A stretch of DNA of 59,861 nucleotides from Desulfuromonadaceae bacterium (GTDB lineage Bacteria; Desulfobacterota; Desulfuromonadia; Desulfuromonadales; Syntrophotaleaceae). Within the stretch, counting starts at the first letter, position 1, and the number at the start of each line of letters is the position of its first letter. The translations under genes were made by a program, and so were the position numbers. Location: positions 1 to 59,861 of the forward strand of contig SLLR01000034.1 in assembly GCA_007134025.1 (NCBI GenBank). The letters run 5' to 3'. Below, piece by piece: positions 15,273-24,070 of this stretch. The notes beneath the pieces were generated by a model. That model was given only the letters and a program-made list of their open reading frames with translations. It was not told the origin of the DNA and ran no database searches.

Positions 15273-16316
15273 ATGCAGGTCTGGCAGGAGAAGATGGAGC
15301 AGGTTGTGACGGATCCGCGGCGCCTGGCCCAGCGCTTCGGCATTGATCCGTCACCGCTGCAGCGGGTGGCCGAACGCTACCCCCTGCGCATCAGCCCCTC
15401 CTATTGGGAACTGCTAGAGGCTCCCGGGGACCCCCTCTGGCGGCAGTGCGTCCCCGATCTCCGGGAGCTGTCCGACCCGACCCCCTGCGCCGACCCGCTG
15501 GACGAAGGCCGACTTTCGCCGGTTCCGGCCATCGTGCATCGTTATCCCGATCGGGTTCTGTTTCTGGTCGGCGGTGACTGTGCCACCTACTGCCGGTTCT
15601 GCACCCGCAAGCGCCTGCTCGGCGATCCGGCGCTGCGGGTTGGCGAACAGGCCCTCGAACAGGGACTGGACTACATCGCCGCCCATGCCGAAGTTAAGGA
15701 CGTGCTTCTCTCCGGCGGCGACCCCCTGCTGCTGGAAAACCAGGAACTGGAGGGTCTGCTGAGCCGCCTGCGGGCCATCTCCCACGTGGAGATCCTGCGC
15801 ATCGGCAGTCGGCTGCCGGTGACCTTGCCGGAACGCATTGACGACGCCTTGTGCGCCCTGTTGCGACGTTTTGCGCCCCTTTACCTCAATACCCATTTCA
15901 ATCATCCCCGCGAGTTGACCGCTCGGGCCGCCGGGGCCTGCGCCCGTCTTGCCGATGCCGGGGTGGTGCTGGGCAACCAGACCGTGCTGCTGCGCGGCGT
16001 CAACGACTCGGCGCCGGTTCTGGCGGCGCTGTGGAGGGGACTGTTGCGGCTGCGGGTGCGCCCCTATTACCTGCATCATATGGATCTGGTGCGGGGCACC
16101 GGACATTTCCGGACCCGTATCGAAACCGGTCTGGAGATTCTGCAACAACTGCGGGGCAACCTTTCCGGTCTGGCCCTTCCCCAGTATGTCATCGACAGCC
16201 CGGGGGGCCGAGGGAAAATCCCCCTGCTTCCCGAATCCCTGCTGGAACTCGGCGATAGCGCCCGGTTACGAACCAGCAGCGGCGCAATCATCGATTTTCC
16301 CAACCGCGAAACCTGA
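15273..16316 (+). CDS. epmB: EF-P (R)-beta-lysine aminomutase EpmB / KamA-type radical SAM
   Basis: A 347-residue lysine 2,3-aminomutase-type enzyme, the length of EpmB and shorter than the catabolic KamA (about 415-470). It carries the radical SAM cluster motif CATYCRFC (Cx3Cx2C) in 'YCRFCTRKR', 'LLSGGDPLLL', 'NTHFNHPRELT' and 'DSPGGRGKIPL', whose Lys should hold pyridoxal phosphate. EpmB turns (S)-alpha-lysine into (R)-beta-lysine, which EpmA attaches to EF-P. Both epmA and efp lie 3-5 kb downstream on the other strand, which supports this role. It follows the B12-type radical SAM gene on the same strand. The short gap to the convergent ilvY has no evident terminator. Confidence 0.88.
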   Translation: MQVWQEKMEQVVTDPRRLAQRFGIDPSPLQRVAERYPLRISPSYWELLEAPGDPLWRQCVPDLRELSDPTPCADPLDEGRLSPVPAIVHRYPDRVLFLVGGDCATYCRFCTRKRLLGDPALRVGEQALEQGLDYIAAHAEVKDVLLSGGDPLLLENQELEGLLSRLRAISHVEILRIGSRLPVTLPERIDDALCALLRRFAPLYLNTHFNHPRELTARAAGACARLADAGVVLGNQTVLLRGVNDSAPVLAALWRGLLRLRVRPYYLHHMDLVRGTGHFRTRIETGLEILQQLRGNLSGLALPQYVIDSPGGRGKIPLLPESLLELGDSARLRTSSGAIIDFPNRET

Positions 16317-16382
16317 ACTGCAACTGCCCGCCGGCCCGAAGCGGGGGCGTTGCGAAGCCACCGCCGGTCTCGGCACAAAAAC

Positions 16383-17282
16383 TCACAGCCCGCTCCTCTC
16401 CCCGGCCTGTTCGACGGCCAGTTGCCAGAAGGCCTGCGCCACCGGACGTTGCAGATTGCTTTTGCTGGAGCAGAGTCCGACCACGTAGGGATCGAGGTGC
16501 GGGGCTTTTTCCAGAATTCGTACTTCGTCCCGAAAAGGGCTGCGGGAAAGCACCAGTTCCGGCACGATGCCGATGCCGCAACCAAGCCGGACCATGGCGA
16601 TGAGAGCTTCGTTGCCGGAAACTTCGGAGCTGATATTGGGAAGGATGCGCCGCTCTTTCAGCCACTGATCGAGACGCCGCCTGGACAGTCCCTGCTGCGG
16701 CACCACCATCGGCACTCGGGACAGATCGATAAGGCCGTCTCGCAGAGGCAGGCCGCTGCCGGCGCCGAAGGGCGGAGCGATGAATAGCAGGGGAGTGTGA
16801 AGCAGAGGAAGGAATTGCAGCGACGCCCGATGGCGGTCAGGCAGAGCGGCCACCGCCAGGTCAATCTCGCCGTTCTGGACCAGGCCGACCGCCTGTTCGG
16901 CCACCCCCGTGCGCAGCTCCAGCTGCACCTCCCGATAGGCTTGGCGAAAGGACTCCAAAAGCCGCGGCAGCAGGCTGTAGACGGCGGTCACCGAGGCATA
17001 GATGGAGAGGCTGCCGGTCAAATCATCGGTCTTGCGCAGGGCACTGCGCACGGCCCTCCACTCCTGCACCGCACGACGGGCATAGGAGCGAAACTGTTCG
17101 CCCACCGGGGTCAGCGACACTCGGCGGTTGTCCCTCAGAAACAGGGGCTGCCCCAGTTCCTCCTCAAGGCGCTGAATGGTCCGGGTCAGAGCCGAGGGGC
17201 TGAGATGGCAGGCCTGGCTGGCGCGACCAAAATGGCGCAACTCGGCAAGGGTCAGAAAGATCTGCAGATGGCGGGTGTCCAT
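16383..17282 (-). CDS. ilvY: LysR family regulator IlvY
   Basis: A 299-residue LysR-type regulator: winged helix-turn-helix at residues 3-60 ('FGRASQACHLSPSALTRTIQRLE', in parts) and a periplasmic-binding-fold effector domain at 90-295. It is divergently transcribed from ilvC with 126 bases between them, the same arrangement as E. coli ilvY-ilvC. There IlvY activates ilvC when acetolactate or acetohydroxybutyrate is present. The motifs 'LRHFGRASQACHLS' and 'GCGIGIVPELVL' agree with IlvY. A perfect palindrome in the shared region is the likely operator. This identity is supported strongly by context and moderately by sequence. Confidence 0.88.
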   Translation of the reverse strand: MDTRHLQIFLTLAELRHFGRASQACHLSPSALTRTIQRLEEELGQPLFLRDNRRVSLTPVGEQFRSYARRAVQEWRAVRSALRKTDDLTGSLSIYASVTAVYSLLPRLLESFRQAYREVQLELRTGVAEQAVGLVQNGEIDLAVAALPDRHRASLQFLPLLHTPLLFIAPPFGAGSGLPLRDGLIDLSRVPMVVPQQGLSRRRLDQWLKERRILPNISSEVSGNEALIAMVRLGCGIGIVPELVLSRSPFRDEVRILEKAPHLDPYVVGLCSSKSNLQRPVAQAFWQLAVEQAGERSGL

Positions 17283-17292
17283 CGAAACGCTC

Positions 17293-17315
17293 CATGTTGC
17301 TTATTTTGCAACATG
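17293..17315. promoter_or_regulatory. Palindromic operator between ilvY and ilvC
   Basis: CATGTTGC (17293-17300) and GCAACATG (17308-17315) form a perfect 8-bp inverted repeat with an AT-only 7-base centre. It lies 10 bases upstream of the ilvY start and about 20 bases upstream of the ilvC -35. The half-site TTGC...GCAA suits a LysR dimer. A further GCAATAA half-site lies at about 17339-17345. Confidence 0.65.
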
Positions 17316-17333
17316 ATATTCACAACAAATCAA

Positions 17334-17362
17334 TTTACGCAATAATTTTTTTGTCGTATCCT
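17334..17362 (+). promoter_or_regulatory. Probable activated promoter of ilvC
   Basis: TTTACG (17334-17339), a 17-base spacer, and TATCCT (17357-17362). Both hexamers are 4 of 6, as expected for a promoter that needs an activator such as IlvY. The leader to the ilvC ATG is about 40 bases. Confidence 0.45.
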
Positions 17363-17408
17363 GTGGGAGTATTGCCAAAACCATTCACCCCTGAGAAGGA
17401 GATTACCG

Positions 17409-18884
17409 ATGGGACAGAATTACTTCAATTCCCTGCCGCTGCGCCGCCAGTTGCAGGAACTCGGCACCTGCCGCTTCATGGAAGCGGAGGAATTCGCCAA
17501 CGGCTGCGATTACGTCAAGGGCAAGAAAATTGTCATCGTCGGTTGCGGCGCCCAAGGCCTCAATCAGGGCCTAAACATGCGAGACAGCGGCCTCGACGTC
17601 TCCTATACCCTGCGCAAGACGGCCATTACCGACAAACGCCAGTCTTACCTCAACGCGACGGAAAACGGTTTTGCCGTGGGCACCTACGAAGAGATGCTGC
17701 CCACTGCCGACATCGTCATGAACCTGGCTCCGGACAAGCAGCACACGGATGTGGTCAATACCGTGGTGCCGCTCATGAAGAAGGGCGCGACCTTCTCCTA
17801 CGCTCACGGCTTCAACATCGTCGAGGAAGGTGTCCGGATTCGTGAAGACCTCACCGTCATCATGGTGGCCCCCAAGTGCCCCGGTTCGGAAGTTCGGGAA
17901 GAATACAAGCGGGGCTTCGGCGTGCCGACCCTGATTGCCGTGCACGGTGAAAACGATCCCAAGGGCGATGGTCTGGAGATCGCCAAGGCTTTGTGCTCCG
18001 CTCAGGGCGGCGATCGAGCCGGGGTCCTTGAGTCCTCTTTTGTCGCCGAAGTCAAGTCCGACCTTATGGGCGAGCAGACCATCCTCTGCGGCATGTTGCA
18101 GGCCGGCTCGCTGCTCTGCTTTGACAAGATGACCCAGAACGGTATGGATGCACCCTACGCCGTCAAGCTGATTCAGTACGGCTGGGAAACCATCACCGAA
18201 GCCCTCAAGCACGGTGGCATCACCAACATGATGGATCGCCTCTCCAATCCGGCCAAGCTGGTGGCTTTTGAGCTGGCCACCGAACTCAAGATGATTCTCC
18301 GGCCCTTGTTTGAAAAACACATGGACGACATTCTTTCCGGCGAATTCTCCCGAAGCATGATGGAAGACTGGGCCAGCGATGACGAGAAACTGCTGGGTTG
18401 GCGGACGGCAACCGGCAAAACCGTTTTTGAGCAGACCGAGGCCGCAGGCGAGATCTCCGAGCAGGATTATTTCGACAAGGCAATCCTGATGGTGGCCATG
18501 GTCAAGGCCGGTGTCGAACTGGCCTTTGAAACCATGGTTTGTTCCGGTATTGAGCCCGAATCGGCCTACTACGAGTCCCTGCACGAAACACCTCTGATCG
18601 CCAACACCATCGCCCGCAAAAAACTCTACGAAATGAACCGCGTCATTTCCGATACCGCCGAGTATGGCTGCTACCTGTTTGCTCATGCCTGCGTTCCCCT
18701 GCTGCAGGATTTCATGGCCGCCGTGCAGACCGACGTCATCGGCAAGGGACTTGATTCAGCAGATAGCAGCGTGGACAACAGCATCCTGGTGGCGGTCAAT
18801 GCCGAGATCCGCTATCACCTCATCGAGGAGGTGGGGCAGCAGCTTCGGGCGGCCATGCAGGGTATGAAAGCGATCGCCTCATAA
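17409..18884 (+). CDS. ilvC: Ketol-acid reductoisomerase, class II (long form)
   Basis: A 491-residue enzyme of valine, leucine and isoleucine synthesis. It isomerises and reduces 2-acetolactate with NADPH and Mg2+. The nucleotide-binding loop is '[20 protein letters not shown]' (starting near residue 39), with '[20 protein letters not shown]' following. The length and the duplicated C-terminal helical domain define class II, the E. coli and plant type, and not the roughly 335-residue class I enzyme usual in Geobacter-like bacteria. The divergent ilvY is also an enterobacterial-style feature. Acquisition by transfer from Gammaproteobacteria or a shared ancestor is possible. The ATG follows AAGGAGA. 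A strong hairpin terminator lies about 110 bases downstream. Confidence 0.97.
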   Translation: MGQNYFNSLPLRRQLQELGTCRFMEAEEFANGCDYVKGKKIVIVGCGAQGLNQGLNMRDSGLDVSYTLRKTAITDKRQSYLNATENGFAVGTYEEMLPTADIVMNLAPDKQHTDVVNTVVPLMKKGATFSYAHGFNIVEEGVRIREDLTVIMVAPKCPGSEVREEYKRGFGVPTLIAVHGENDPKGDGLEIAKALCSAQGGDRAGVLESSFVAEVKSDLMGEQTILCGMLQAGSLLCFDKMTQNGMDAPYAVKLIQYGWETITEALKHGGITNMMDRLSNPAKLVAFELATELKMILRPLFEKHMDDILSGEFSRSMMEDWASDDEKLLGWRTATGKTVFEQTEAAGEISEQDYFDKAILMVAMVKAGVELAFETMVCSGIEPESAYYESLHETPLIANTIARKKLYEMNRVISDTAEYGCYLFAHACVPLLQDFMAAVQTDVIGKGLDSADSSVDNSILVAVNAEIRYHLIEEVGQQLRAAMQGMKAIAS

Positions 18885-18994
18885 GGAATCGGAATAACAT
18901 TTAAAAACTGCCGACAGCGCCGTGGTCCAGCACTTTCCTGAGCTTTGGACACGTTTCCCCGGCAACCGGCCAACCCAGGTCGGCAAAATGAAAA

Positions 18995-19038
18995 GAGTGG
19001 AGGGGCGGACCGGATTCAGTGGTCCGCCCCTCTGTTTT
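18995..19038 (+). terminator. Intrinsic terminator downstream of ilvC
   Basis: The stem AGGGGCGGACC (19001-19011) pairs with GGTCCGCCCCT (19021-19031), has a 9-base loop, and is followed by GTTTTGT. It lies about 110 bases after the ilvC stop codon. Confidence 0.75.
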
Positions 19039-19039
19039 G

Positions 19040-19493
19040 TCGGCTTCACAGCACTTCCCGTTGTATTGACGGGCAGTTGCAGGTCAATATCAGCGTTCCT
19101 GACAAAGGCCGCGCGGTTTCCTGTCCCCTGTCGATGTACCAGGAGTGTCCATGCGCTGACTGCAAATTCGGCTCTTTGGCCCATATTTCAGCTCCTTTTC
19201 GGCCCATAGCTACGGCTATGAAAATTCAAACGAGCTAAAATCTGTGCTCAAACATGCAAATTTTTGCTTCAACCCGGATGGTCCGACAGACCCCTAGTAA
19301 ACCGCCGTAACGTACCGGTCAACGTATTGTGACGCCATAAATCCGCAAAACCGTCTTTACCCAACAGGATCAGGCGGTTATTTTTATGCTTGTCTGGTCT
19401 CTGAAGGGCCGTGAGTTTTTTGAGTCGGGCAAGGGAGCACGGCTCAGGGAGGGCTTTTAATTGTCCTGCTGACGGCAGGACGGTTTCGGCGCT
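19040..19493. other. Intergenic stretch without a recognisable gene
   Basis: No ORF here has a ribosome site or family resemblance. The middle (about 19190-19280) is more AT-rich than its neighbours and contains a small perfect hairpin, CATAGC-TACG-GCTATG, at 19205-19220. Close to the epmA end, GTCCTGC (19463-19469) pairs with GCAGGAC (19475-19481), a possible weak terminator for the minus strand. The stretch could be a degenerated or dispersed repeat; a genome search would be needed to tell. Confidence 0.4.
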
Positions 19494-20405
19494 CTACAAC
19501 AACTCCGGCGGGAAGGCAACCACCTGGTCGATGGCTTCGGCATCGGTGAGCAGCATCACCAGTCGATCGAGTCCCAGGGCGATGCCGGCGGCCTCCGGCA
19601 TGGCGGCCAGTTCGGCGAGAAATTTTTCCGGGACCGGGTAGGGGGGTTTTCCCGCTTCCCGGCGAAGGGCTTCTTCGACGCCGAAGCGACGGCCCTGTTC
19701 CCCGGCATCGGTGAGTTCGGAAAAGGCGTTGGCCAGTTCCATCCCTCCCAGATAAAGCTCGAAACGTTCAGCGACGCCGGGGCGGGCCGGATGGCTGCGG
19801 GCCAGGGCGGCCAACTCGAGGGGATATTCCATGAGAAAGGTCGGCCGCTGCTGCCCCAGGTGGGGCTCGACATGCAAGGCCAGCTGTTCGTCGAAGCGTC
19901 CGGCGGCGAGGGCCTGGCGCAGATCCAGCCGCGCATGGCGCTGAAAGGCTTCGGCTACGGTGAGACGTTCAAAGGGTTGCGAAAGGTCGATGTTACGGGA
20001 TCGGTAGGTGAGGCGTCCGGAGGGCACCAGGGTGCGCAGCAGTTCTTCGCATTCCGCCATCAGGTGATGGTAGTCGCATTGGGCAGCGTACCATTCGAGC
20101 ATGGCGAACTCCGGCAGGTGCCGCGCGCCCCGCTCCTCCGCCCGCCAGCAGCGGCAGATCTGAAAAAGCCGCTGGTAACCCGCCGCCAGCAGTCGCTTCA
20201 TGCACAGTTCGGGACTGGTGTGCAGAAACCAGTCGTCGCTGCCGATGGCATCGATGCAGGCCTCGGGGGCGTTGCCCGGTATTCGGTGGGGGGTTTCCAC
20301 CTCCAGGTACTGTCGTTGAACAAAAAAGGACCGGATCGTCTGGACGATCCGGGCCCTTTGCTCCAGCCTGGGGCGCTTGCGGGTCAACGCCCAGTTGCCT
20401 TCCAT
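19494..20405 (-). CDS. epmA: EF-P lysine lysyltransferase EpmA (GenX/PoxA)
   Basis: A 303-residue class II lysyl-tRNA synthetase catalytic core without an anticodon-binding domain, the definition of EpmA. Motif 2 is 'QICRCWRAEERG', with 'EFAMLEWY' next to it, and motif 3 is 'AGIALGLDRLVMLL'. It activates (R)-beta-lysine, made by EpmB, and joins it to the conserved lysine of EF-P. The efp gene lies directly upstream, ending five bases before this start, so the enzyme and its substrate are co-expressed. The ATG at 20405 follows AAGGAG inside the end of efp; a TTG one codon earlier could also be used. Confidence 0.95.
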   Translation of the reverse strand: MEGNWALTRKRPRLEQRARIVQTIRSFFVQRQYLEVETPHRIPGNAPEACIDAIGSDDWFLHTSPELCMKRLLAAGYQRLFQICRCWRAEERGARHLPEFAMLEWYAAQCDYHHLMAECEELLRTLVPSGRLTYRSRNIDLSQPFERLTVAEAFQRHARLDLRQALAAGRFDEQLALHVEPHLGQQRPTFLMEYPLELAALARSHPARPGVAERFELYLGGMELANAFSELTDAGEQGRRFGVEEALRREAGKPPYPVPEKFLAELAAMPEAAGIALGLDRLVMLLTDAEAIDQVVAFPPELL

Positions 20406-20410
20406 CAAGG

Positions 20411-20974
20411 CTACTCCTTGACCCGGGTGACATACTCGCCGGTGCGGGTATCGATCTGAATCAAGGTGCCTTCCTCGACAAAGGATGGAACCTGCAGGGT
20501 GTAACCGCTCTCCACGGTGGCCGGTTTGTTGTTGCCGGCGGCGGTGTCGCCCTTGACCCAGGGCTCGGACTGGGTGACCCGCAGGTTGACGAAGTTGGGC
20601 AGGGTGATGCCGATGCCCCGTTCGCCGAACATCAGAATCTTGACTTCCATGTTGTCCACCAGAAAATACTTCTGCTCACCGAGGGCCTCTTCCGGCAGCG
20701 TCACCTGCTCGTAGCTTTTCTGATCCATGAACACATAACCGGATTCGTCCCGGTAAAGAAACTGCATGTCGCATTCCTGCAGGGACGCCGGTTCAAAGTT
20801 CTCGCCCGAGCGGTAAGTTCGATCAAAGAGGGCGCCGCTGATCATGTTGCGCAGTTTGCATTTGTAAAGGGCTTGTCCCTTGCCGGGTTTGGTAAAGTCG
20901 AACTGGACGATGACGTGGGGTTCGCCTTCGATCATCAGTTTGGTTCCCTTGCGCAGGTCGGAAGTGCTCAGCAT
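20411..20974 (-). CDS. efp: Elongation factor P
   Basis: A 187-residue, three-domain OB-fold protein that enters the ribosomal E site and speeds peptide bonds at polyproline stretches. The loop of domain I reads 'FTKPGKGQALYK' and contains Lys32, which matches the E. coli Lys34 modified by EpmA. The C-terminal signature 'IQIDTRTGEYVTRV' is present. With EpmA directly downstream and EpmB about 4 kb away, beta-lysylation of Lys32 is expected. The ATG follows GAGGAG. A promoter is proposed at 21041-21070. The neighbourhood also holds a second family member, efpL, at 27234. Confidence 0.97.
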   Translation of the reverse strand: MLSTSDLRKGTKLMIEGEPHVIVQFDFTKPGKGQALYKCKLRNMISGALFDRTYRSGENFEPASLQECDMQFLYRDESGYVFMDQKSYEQVTLPEEALGEQKYFLVDNMEVKILMFGERGIGITLPNFVNLRVTQSEPWVKGDTAAGNNKPATVESGYTLQVPSFVEEGTLIQIDTRTGEYVTRVKE

Positions 20975-21040
20975 GGAGGTTCTCCTCTATGAAATGAAAA
21001 GGGCGCAGCGATTTCTTAAAAAGGGTCGCGGAAACGGATT

Positions 21041-21070
21041 ATTAAATCACAGCAGGGCCCGCATTGTCAT
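21041..21070 (-). promoter_or_regulatory. Probable promoter of efp-epmA
   Basis: Minus strand ATGACA (21065-21070), an 18-base spacer, and TTTAAT (21041-21046). Each hexamer is 5 of 6. The leader to the efp start would be about 60 bases. Confidence 0.5.
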
Positions 21071-21188
21071 GGAAAAAGTCCACCCTTGCCGGCTTGCCGG
21101 AAGCTGCTGGCCGTGTTATCAATAGTCCGGAGAGGACTTCGAAGAACTTGTCCGACGCCCGGTATATCCCGGAGAAAGGAAAGCTTCC

Positions 21189-21542
21189 ATGAAGGCCTGT
21201 CGCCGTCGAGGGCCCGATCTGTGGATTCGCTCCCTGAGATACCTGGCCCTGGCCGGCTGGGGGGCCTTGCTCTGTGCCTTCTTTGTCCTGGTCAAGGCCC
21301 GACCTCAGATGGAAACCTTCTTTGATCGGGTTTACGATATTCAACTGCAGCAGCAGTGGAATATGGAGTTGGCCCGCTACATCCTGTGGCTGATGATTCT
21401 TGGTCTGACATTGAGCCTGAGCGGTCTGGTCATCAACGGCTTCCGCCTGCGGCGTCGAAGCGACGAGTGGCGCTTTTCGCTGATCTTTCTGGGTATCATC
21501 TGCCTGAGCGGAATTCTTCTGTACCGGATCAACTTCTCGTGA
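21189..21542 (+). CDS. Small membrane protein, unknown function
   Basis: A 117-residue protein with three predicted membrane helices (about residues 17-36, 60-82 and 95-112), a basic N-terminus and basic loops ('RLRRRSDEWR'). I do not recognise the family. Codon use is like that of neighbouring genes, and the ATG is preceded by GGAGAAAGGAAG, so it is very likely a real gene. It lies between the divergent efp and the convergent phosphoesterase gene and has no obvious partner. Confidence 0.75.
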   Translation: MKACRRRGPDLWIRSLRYLALAGWGALLCAFFVLVKARPQMETFFDRVYDIQLQQQWNMELARYILWLMILGLTLSLSGLVINGFRLRRRSDEWRFSLIFLGIICLSGILLYRINFS

Positions 21543-21573
21543 TTTCAGGCGCAGCCCCGGCCACGCTTCTCGG

Positions 21574-22734
21574 TCAATCCTGTCGCTCTTCACTCTGCCG
21601 GCCTGTTACGGCCTCCTGCCCGCGCCGGATCACAAACAGGCTGATTTCCGGCGGCGCCAGAATGCGCATGGGGGGTCCCCAGCTTCCGGTCCCTCGGTTG
21701 GTGTACAGCCAGCCGCCGCCGGAGAGCGGGTACAGCCCGTCCTGTAAAGGGTAGGGAATCGCCGTGAGCAGATTGAAGGGAAAAATCTGCCCGCGATGAG
21801 CGTGTCCGGACAGTTGCAGGTCGAAAAGACCGATCGAGGTCTCTTCAACGACGGGACGGTGTTTGAGCAGCAGGGTGAACAGGCCCTGAGTGTTATCAGC
21901 CAGGATCTGCGCTTCGTCGGGCAGGGGGCCTCCTTCCGGATCGTCCATGCCGACCAGGGTCAGCTGGCCCGCCGGTGAAACGCCTTCGTTGCGCAGCAGG
22001 ATAAAGCCGCACTGCTCGAGAAAGTCGAGAGCGTGGTCGAGCCCGGCATAATATTCGTGATTTCCGGTGACGGCGTATTTTCCCAGGGGCGGTTCAAAGC
22101 GGCGCAAAGCTTCGCTGAGCGGTGCGAGGTGATCCATCTGGCCGTCGACGATATCGCCGGTGGCCACCAGCAGGTCCGGTTGCAACCGTTGCAGTTCGTT
22201 TAACACCGGCGCCAGGACTTCGCCCCGATGGAGCAGACCCAGATGCAGGTCGGAAATCTGCGCAATGCGCAATTGGTCCCGGCCGGGGGGCAGTTTGTCC
22301 GTGACCAGGCGGATTTCTTCGACGCGCAAATCCGTCGCTTCATAGACCCCGTAAAGACCGGCCGCCAGGGTCAGCAGCAGCACCAGGCCGGAGACGGCGG
22401 GACGATGCAGGGTCAGCAGGGGCAGGTTTGGCAGCAACCGATGCGTTGCCAAGGCCAGCAGATGGACGACGGCCACGAGCAGAAACAGGCTGAAAGCCAG
22501 GAACAGCAGCCCCATCCAGCAGTAGCTGACCCAGGCCAGGGAGCGGGCCGCTGTCGGGTAGCCGTTGCGATCGAGCAGCCGGATCAGCAGGGGCGACAGG
22601 ATCATCAGCCCCATCCAGCCCCAGATCAGGCCCGGCAGGGCGCGATGAGAAGACAGCAGAGGATGCATCCCCCAGAAAACCAGGGCGTGCATCAGGCAGT
22701 AAACGGCGACAAAAGTCAGAATGAAAAGGATCAT
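21574..22734 (-). CDS. Membrane-anchored metallophosphoesterase
   Basis: A 386-residue protein with about four N-terminal membrane helices (residues 1-130) followed by a calcineurin-like phosphoesterase domain. The two-metal site is complete: 'ISDLHLG' (DxH), 'ATGDIVDG' (GD), 'VTGNHEYY' (GNH), 'LLKHRP' and 'LSGHAHRGQ' (GHxH). The family resembles YaeI/UDP-diacylglucosamine pyrophosphatase-like proteins, but the substrate cannot be told. The start at 22734 ('MILFILTFVAVYCLMH') is where the first helix begins; the longer ORF upstream lacks family features. The ribosome site is weak. Confidence 0.88.
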   Translation of the reverse strand: MILFILTFVAVYCLMHALVFWGMHPLLSSHRALPGLIWGWMGLMILSPLLIRLLDRNGYPTAARSLAWVSYCWMGLLFLAFSLFLLVAVVHLLALATHRLLPNLPLLTLHRPAVSGLVLLLTLAAGLYGVYEATDLRVEEIRLVTDKLPPGRDQLRIAQISDLHLGLLHRGEVLAPVLNELQRLQPDLLVATGDIVDGQMDHLAPLSEALRRFEPPLGKYAVTGNHEYYAGLDHALDFLEQCGFILLRNEGVSPAGQLTLVGMDDPEGGPLPDEAQILADNTQGLFTLLLKHRPVVEETSIGLFDLQLSGHAHRGQIFPFNLLTAIPYPLQDGLYPLSGGGWLYTNRGTGSWGPPMRILAPPEISLFVIRRGQEAVTGRQSEERQD

Positions 22735-22866
22735 GGCGTTGTCTCGATATGAGTCAGAACGTGTTTGAAAAAGCGCGTTTCGCCGGTTAACACATGCAAC
22801 ATTTCTGGGCAATGGAGCTCTGCAGCTGCAGGCGTCGGCACTCGACCCGTCGGCAGGCGAACCGGA

Positions 22867-23691
22867 TCAGTTCCTTTTGCGAATGCCCCCTTTGACCATT
22901 TCGATGCGCCGCTCCTTGTAGAGTCCGCCCACTGCTTTTTTGAAAAGCTTCTTGCTCATGCCCAGGGCCTGTTTGATCTGCAACGGCGAACTGTGGTCGT
23001 CAAGGGCAAGAAATCCCTTTTGATCCAGGGCTGCGAGGAGGGTTTGTGCGGCCTCTTCCACGTCCCGGGCACCGCCGCGGCGCAGGGTCACGTCAATTTT
23101 GTGGTCTTCACGGATCCGTTTGACATAGCCCTTGAGTCGGTGCCCCCGGCGCTGGCCGGGCATCAGTTCGTCCTGGTAGAGCAGTCCGCCGTAACGATGA
23201 TTGATGATCACCTTGGCGCCGAGTTCGGTAAACTCCCAGAGCAGCATGTCCACTTCCTGGCCTTCCTGCAGGTCCACGGGCTCTTTTTGCAGATGCCGCT
23301 CAATCCGGGCCGAGGCCACCGTTCGCCACTGGGAATCGAGGTCGAGCTTAACCAGATAGCTACGGCCGACCCGCATCGGTTCCGGCTGTTCGCGATAGGG
23401 GACCAGCACGTCCTTGTCCAGACCCCAGTCGAGAAATGCCCCGTGGCGGGTGACGGCGGTGACCTTCAGGAGGGCGAATTCACCGACCTGGGCCTTGGGG
23501 CGTTGCAGGGTGGCCGCCAGTTCGCCCTGACTGTTGCGGTACAGGAAAACCTCCAGACGATCGCCCTGTGTCACGGCGGGCAGGGGTTCCGAAGCCGGCA
23601 GCAGAACCTGATGGGGCCCGGCCTTGAGCCAGGCGCCTTTTTCGTCGATGCGGTGAAGGGGAAGGCTGTTCATGCGGCCGACATGGAACAT
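22867..23691 (-). CDS. cvfB: S1 domain RNA-binding protein, CvfB family
   Basis: A 274-residue protein resembling CvfB/YitL: several S1-like OB domains, with a clear one at about residues 70-135 ('GEFALLKVTAVTRHGAFLDWG', in parts) and others on both sides, and a C-terminal winged-helix domain ending 'LFKKAVGGLYKERRIEMVKGG' (in parts). CvfB of Gram-positive bacteria binds RNA and affects gene expression; the job here is unknown. The ATG at 23691 follows GGAG with 6-7 bases spacing, and the upstream extension of the frame has no family similarity. It lies 130 bases from the phosphoesterase gene on the same strand. Confidence 0.88.
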   Translation of the reverse strand: MFHVGRMNSLPLHRIDEKGAWLKAGPHQVLLPASEPLPAVTQGDRLEVFLYRNSQGELAATLQRPKAQVGEFALLKVTAVTRHGAFLDWGLDKDVLVPYREQPEPMRVGRSYLVKLDLDSQWRTVASARIERHLQKEPVDLQEGQEVDMLLWEFTELGAKVIINHRYGGLLYQDELMPGQRRGHRLKGYVKRIREDHKIDVTLRRGGARDVEEAAQTLLAALDQKGFLALDDHSSPLQIKQALGMSKKLFKKAVGGLYKERRIEMVKGGIRKRN

Positions 23692-24070
23692 GTTAGGCTC
23701 CGAAGGTCGTTGAAGGATGCGGTACGAGTTATTTGCTGCAGGAAGAACAATCGGCCACTTTCCTTGGTTTCCCGCCCAAACCGGAAAAAATAATGACCTG
23801 AGGCCGGCAAAACCGGGAAACGGAAAACTCGTCCCCGCTCCGGGTCGCAATCGTCTGCCCAAAGGGACAGCCCGCGCTTGGCGGGAAATAGCGCTGAAGA
23901 CATTATCACAGAAGCCGGGTATGCGGTCAAAAGTTTGCCCGCCCCGTGACCGGTTTTGCGATCAGAAAGGCAGGGCATGTGCCCACAGGAAGTGCATCGA
24001 GAGCGGCGCGGCGATGTTGAACAGGGGCCGATTCAGCCGCCCCGCGAAGCGGGCCCCTTTTCGGGCCGCA

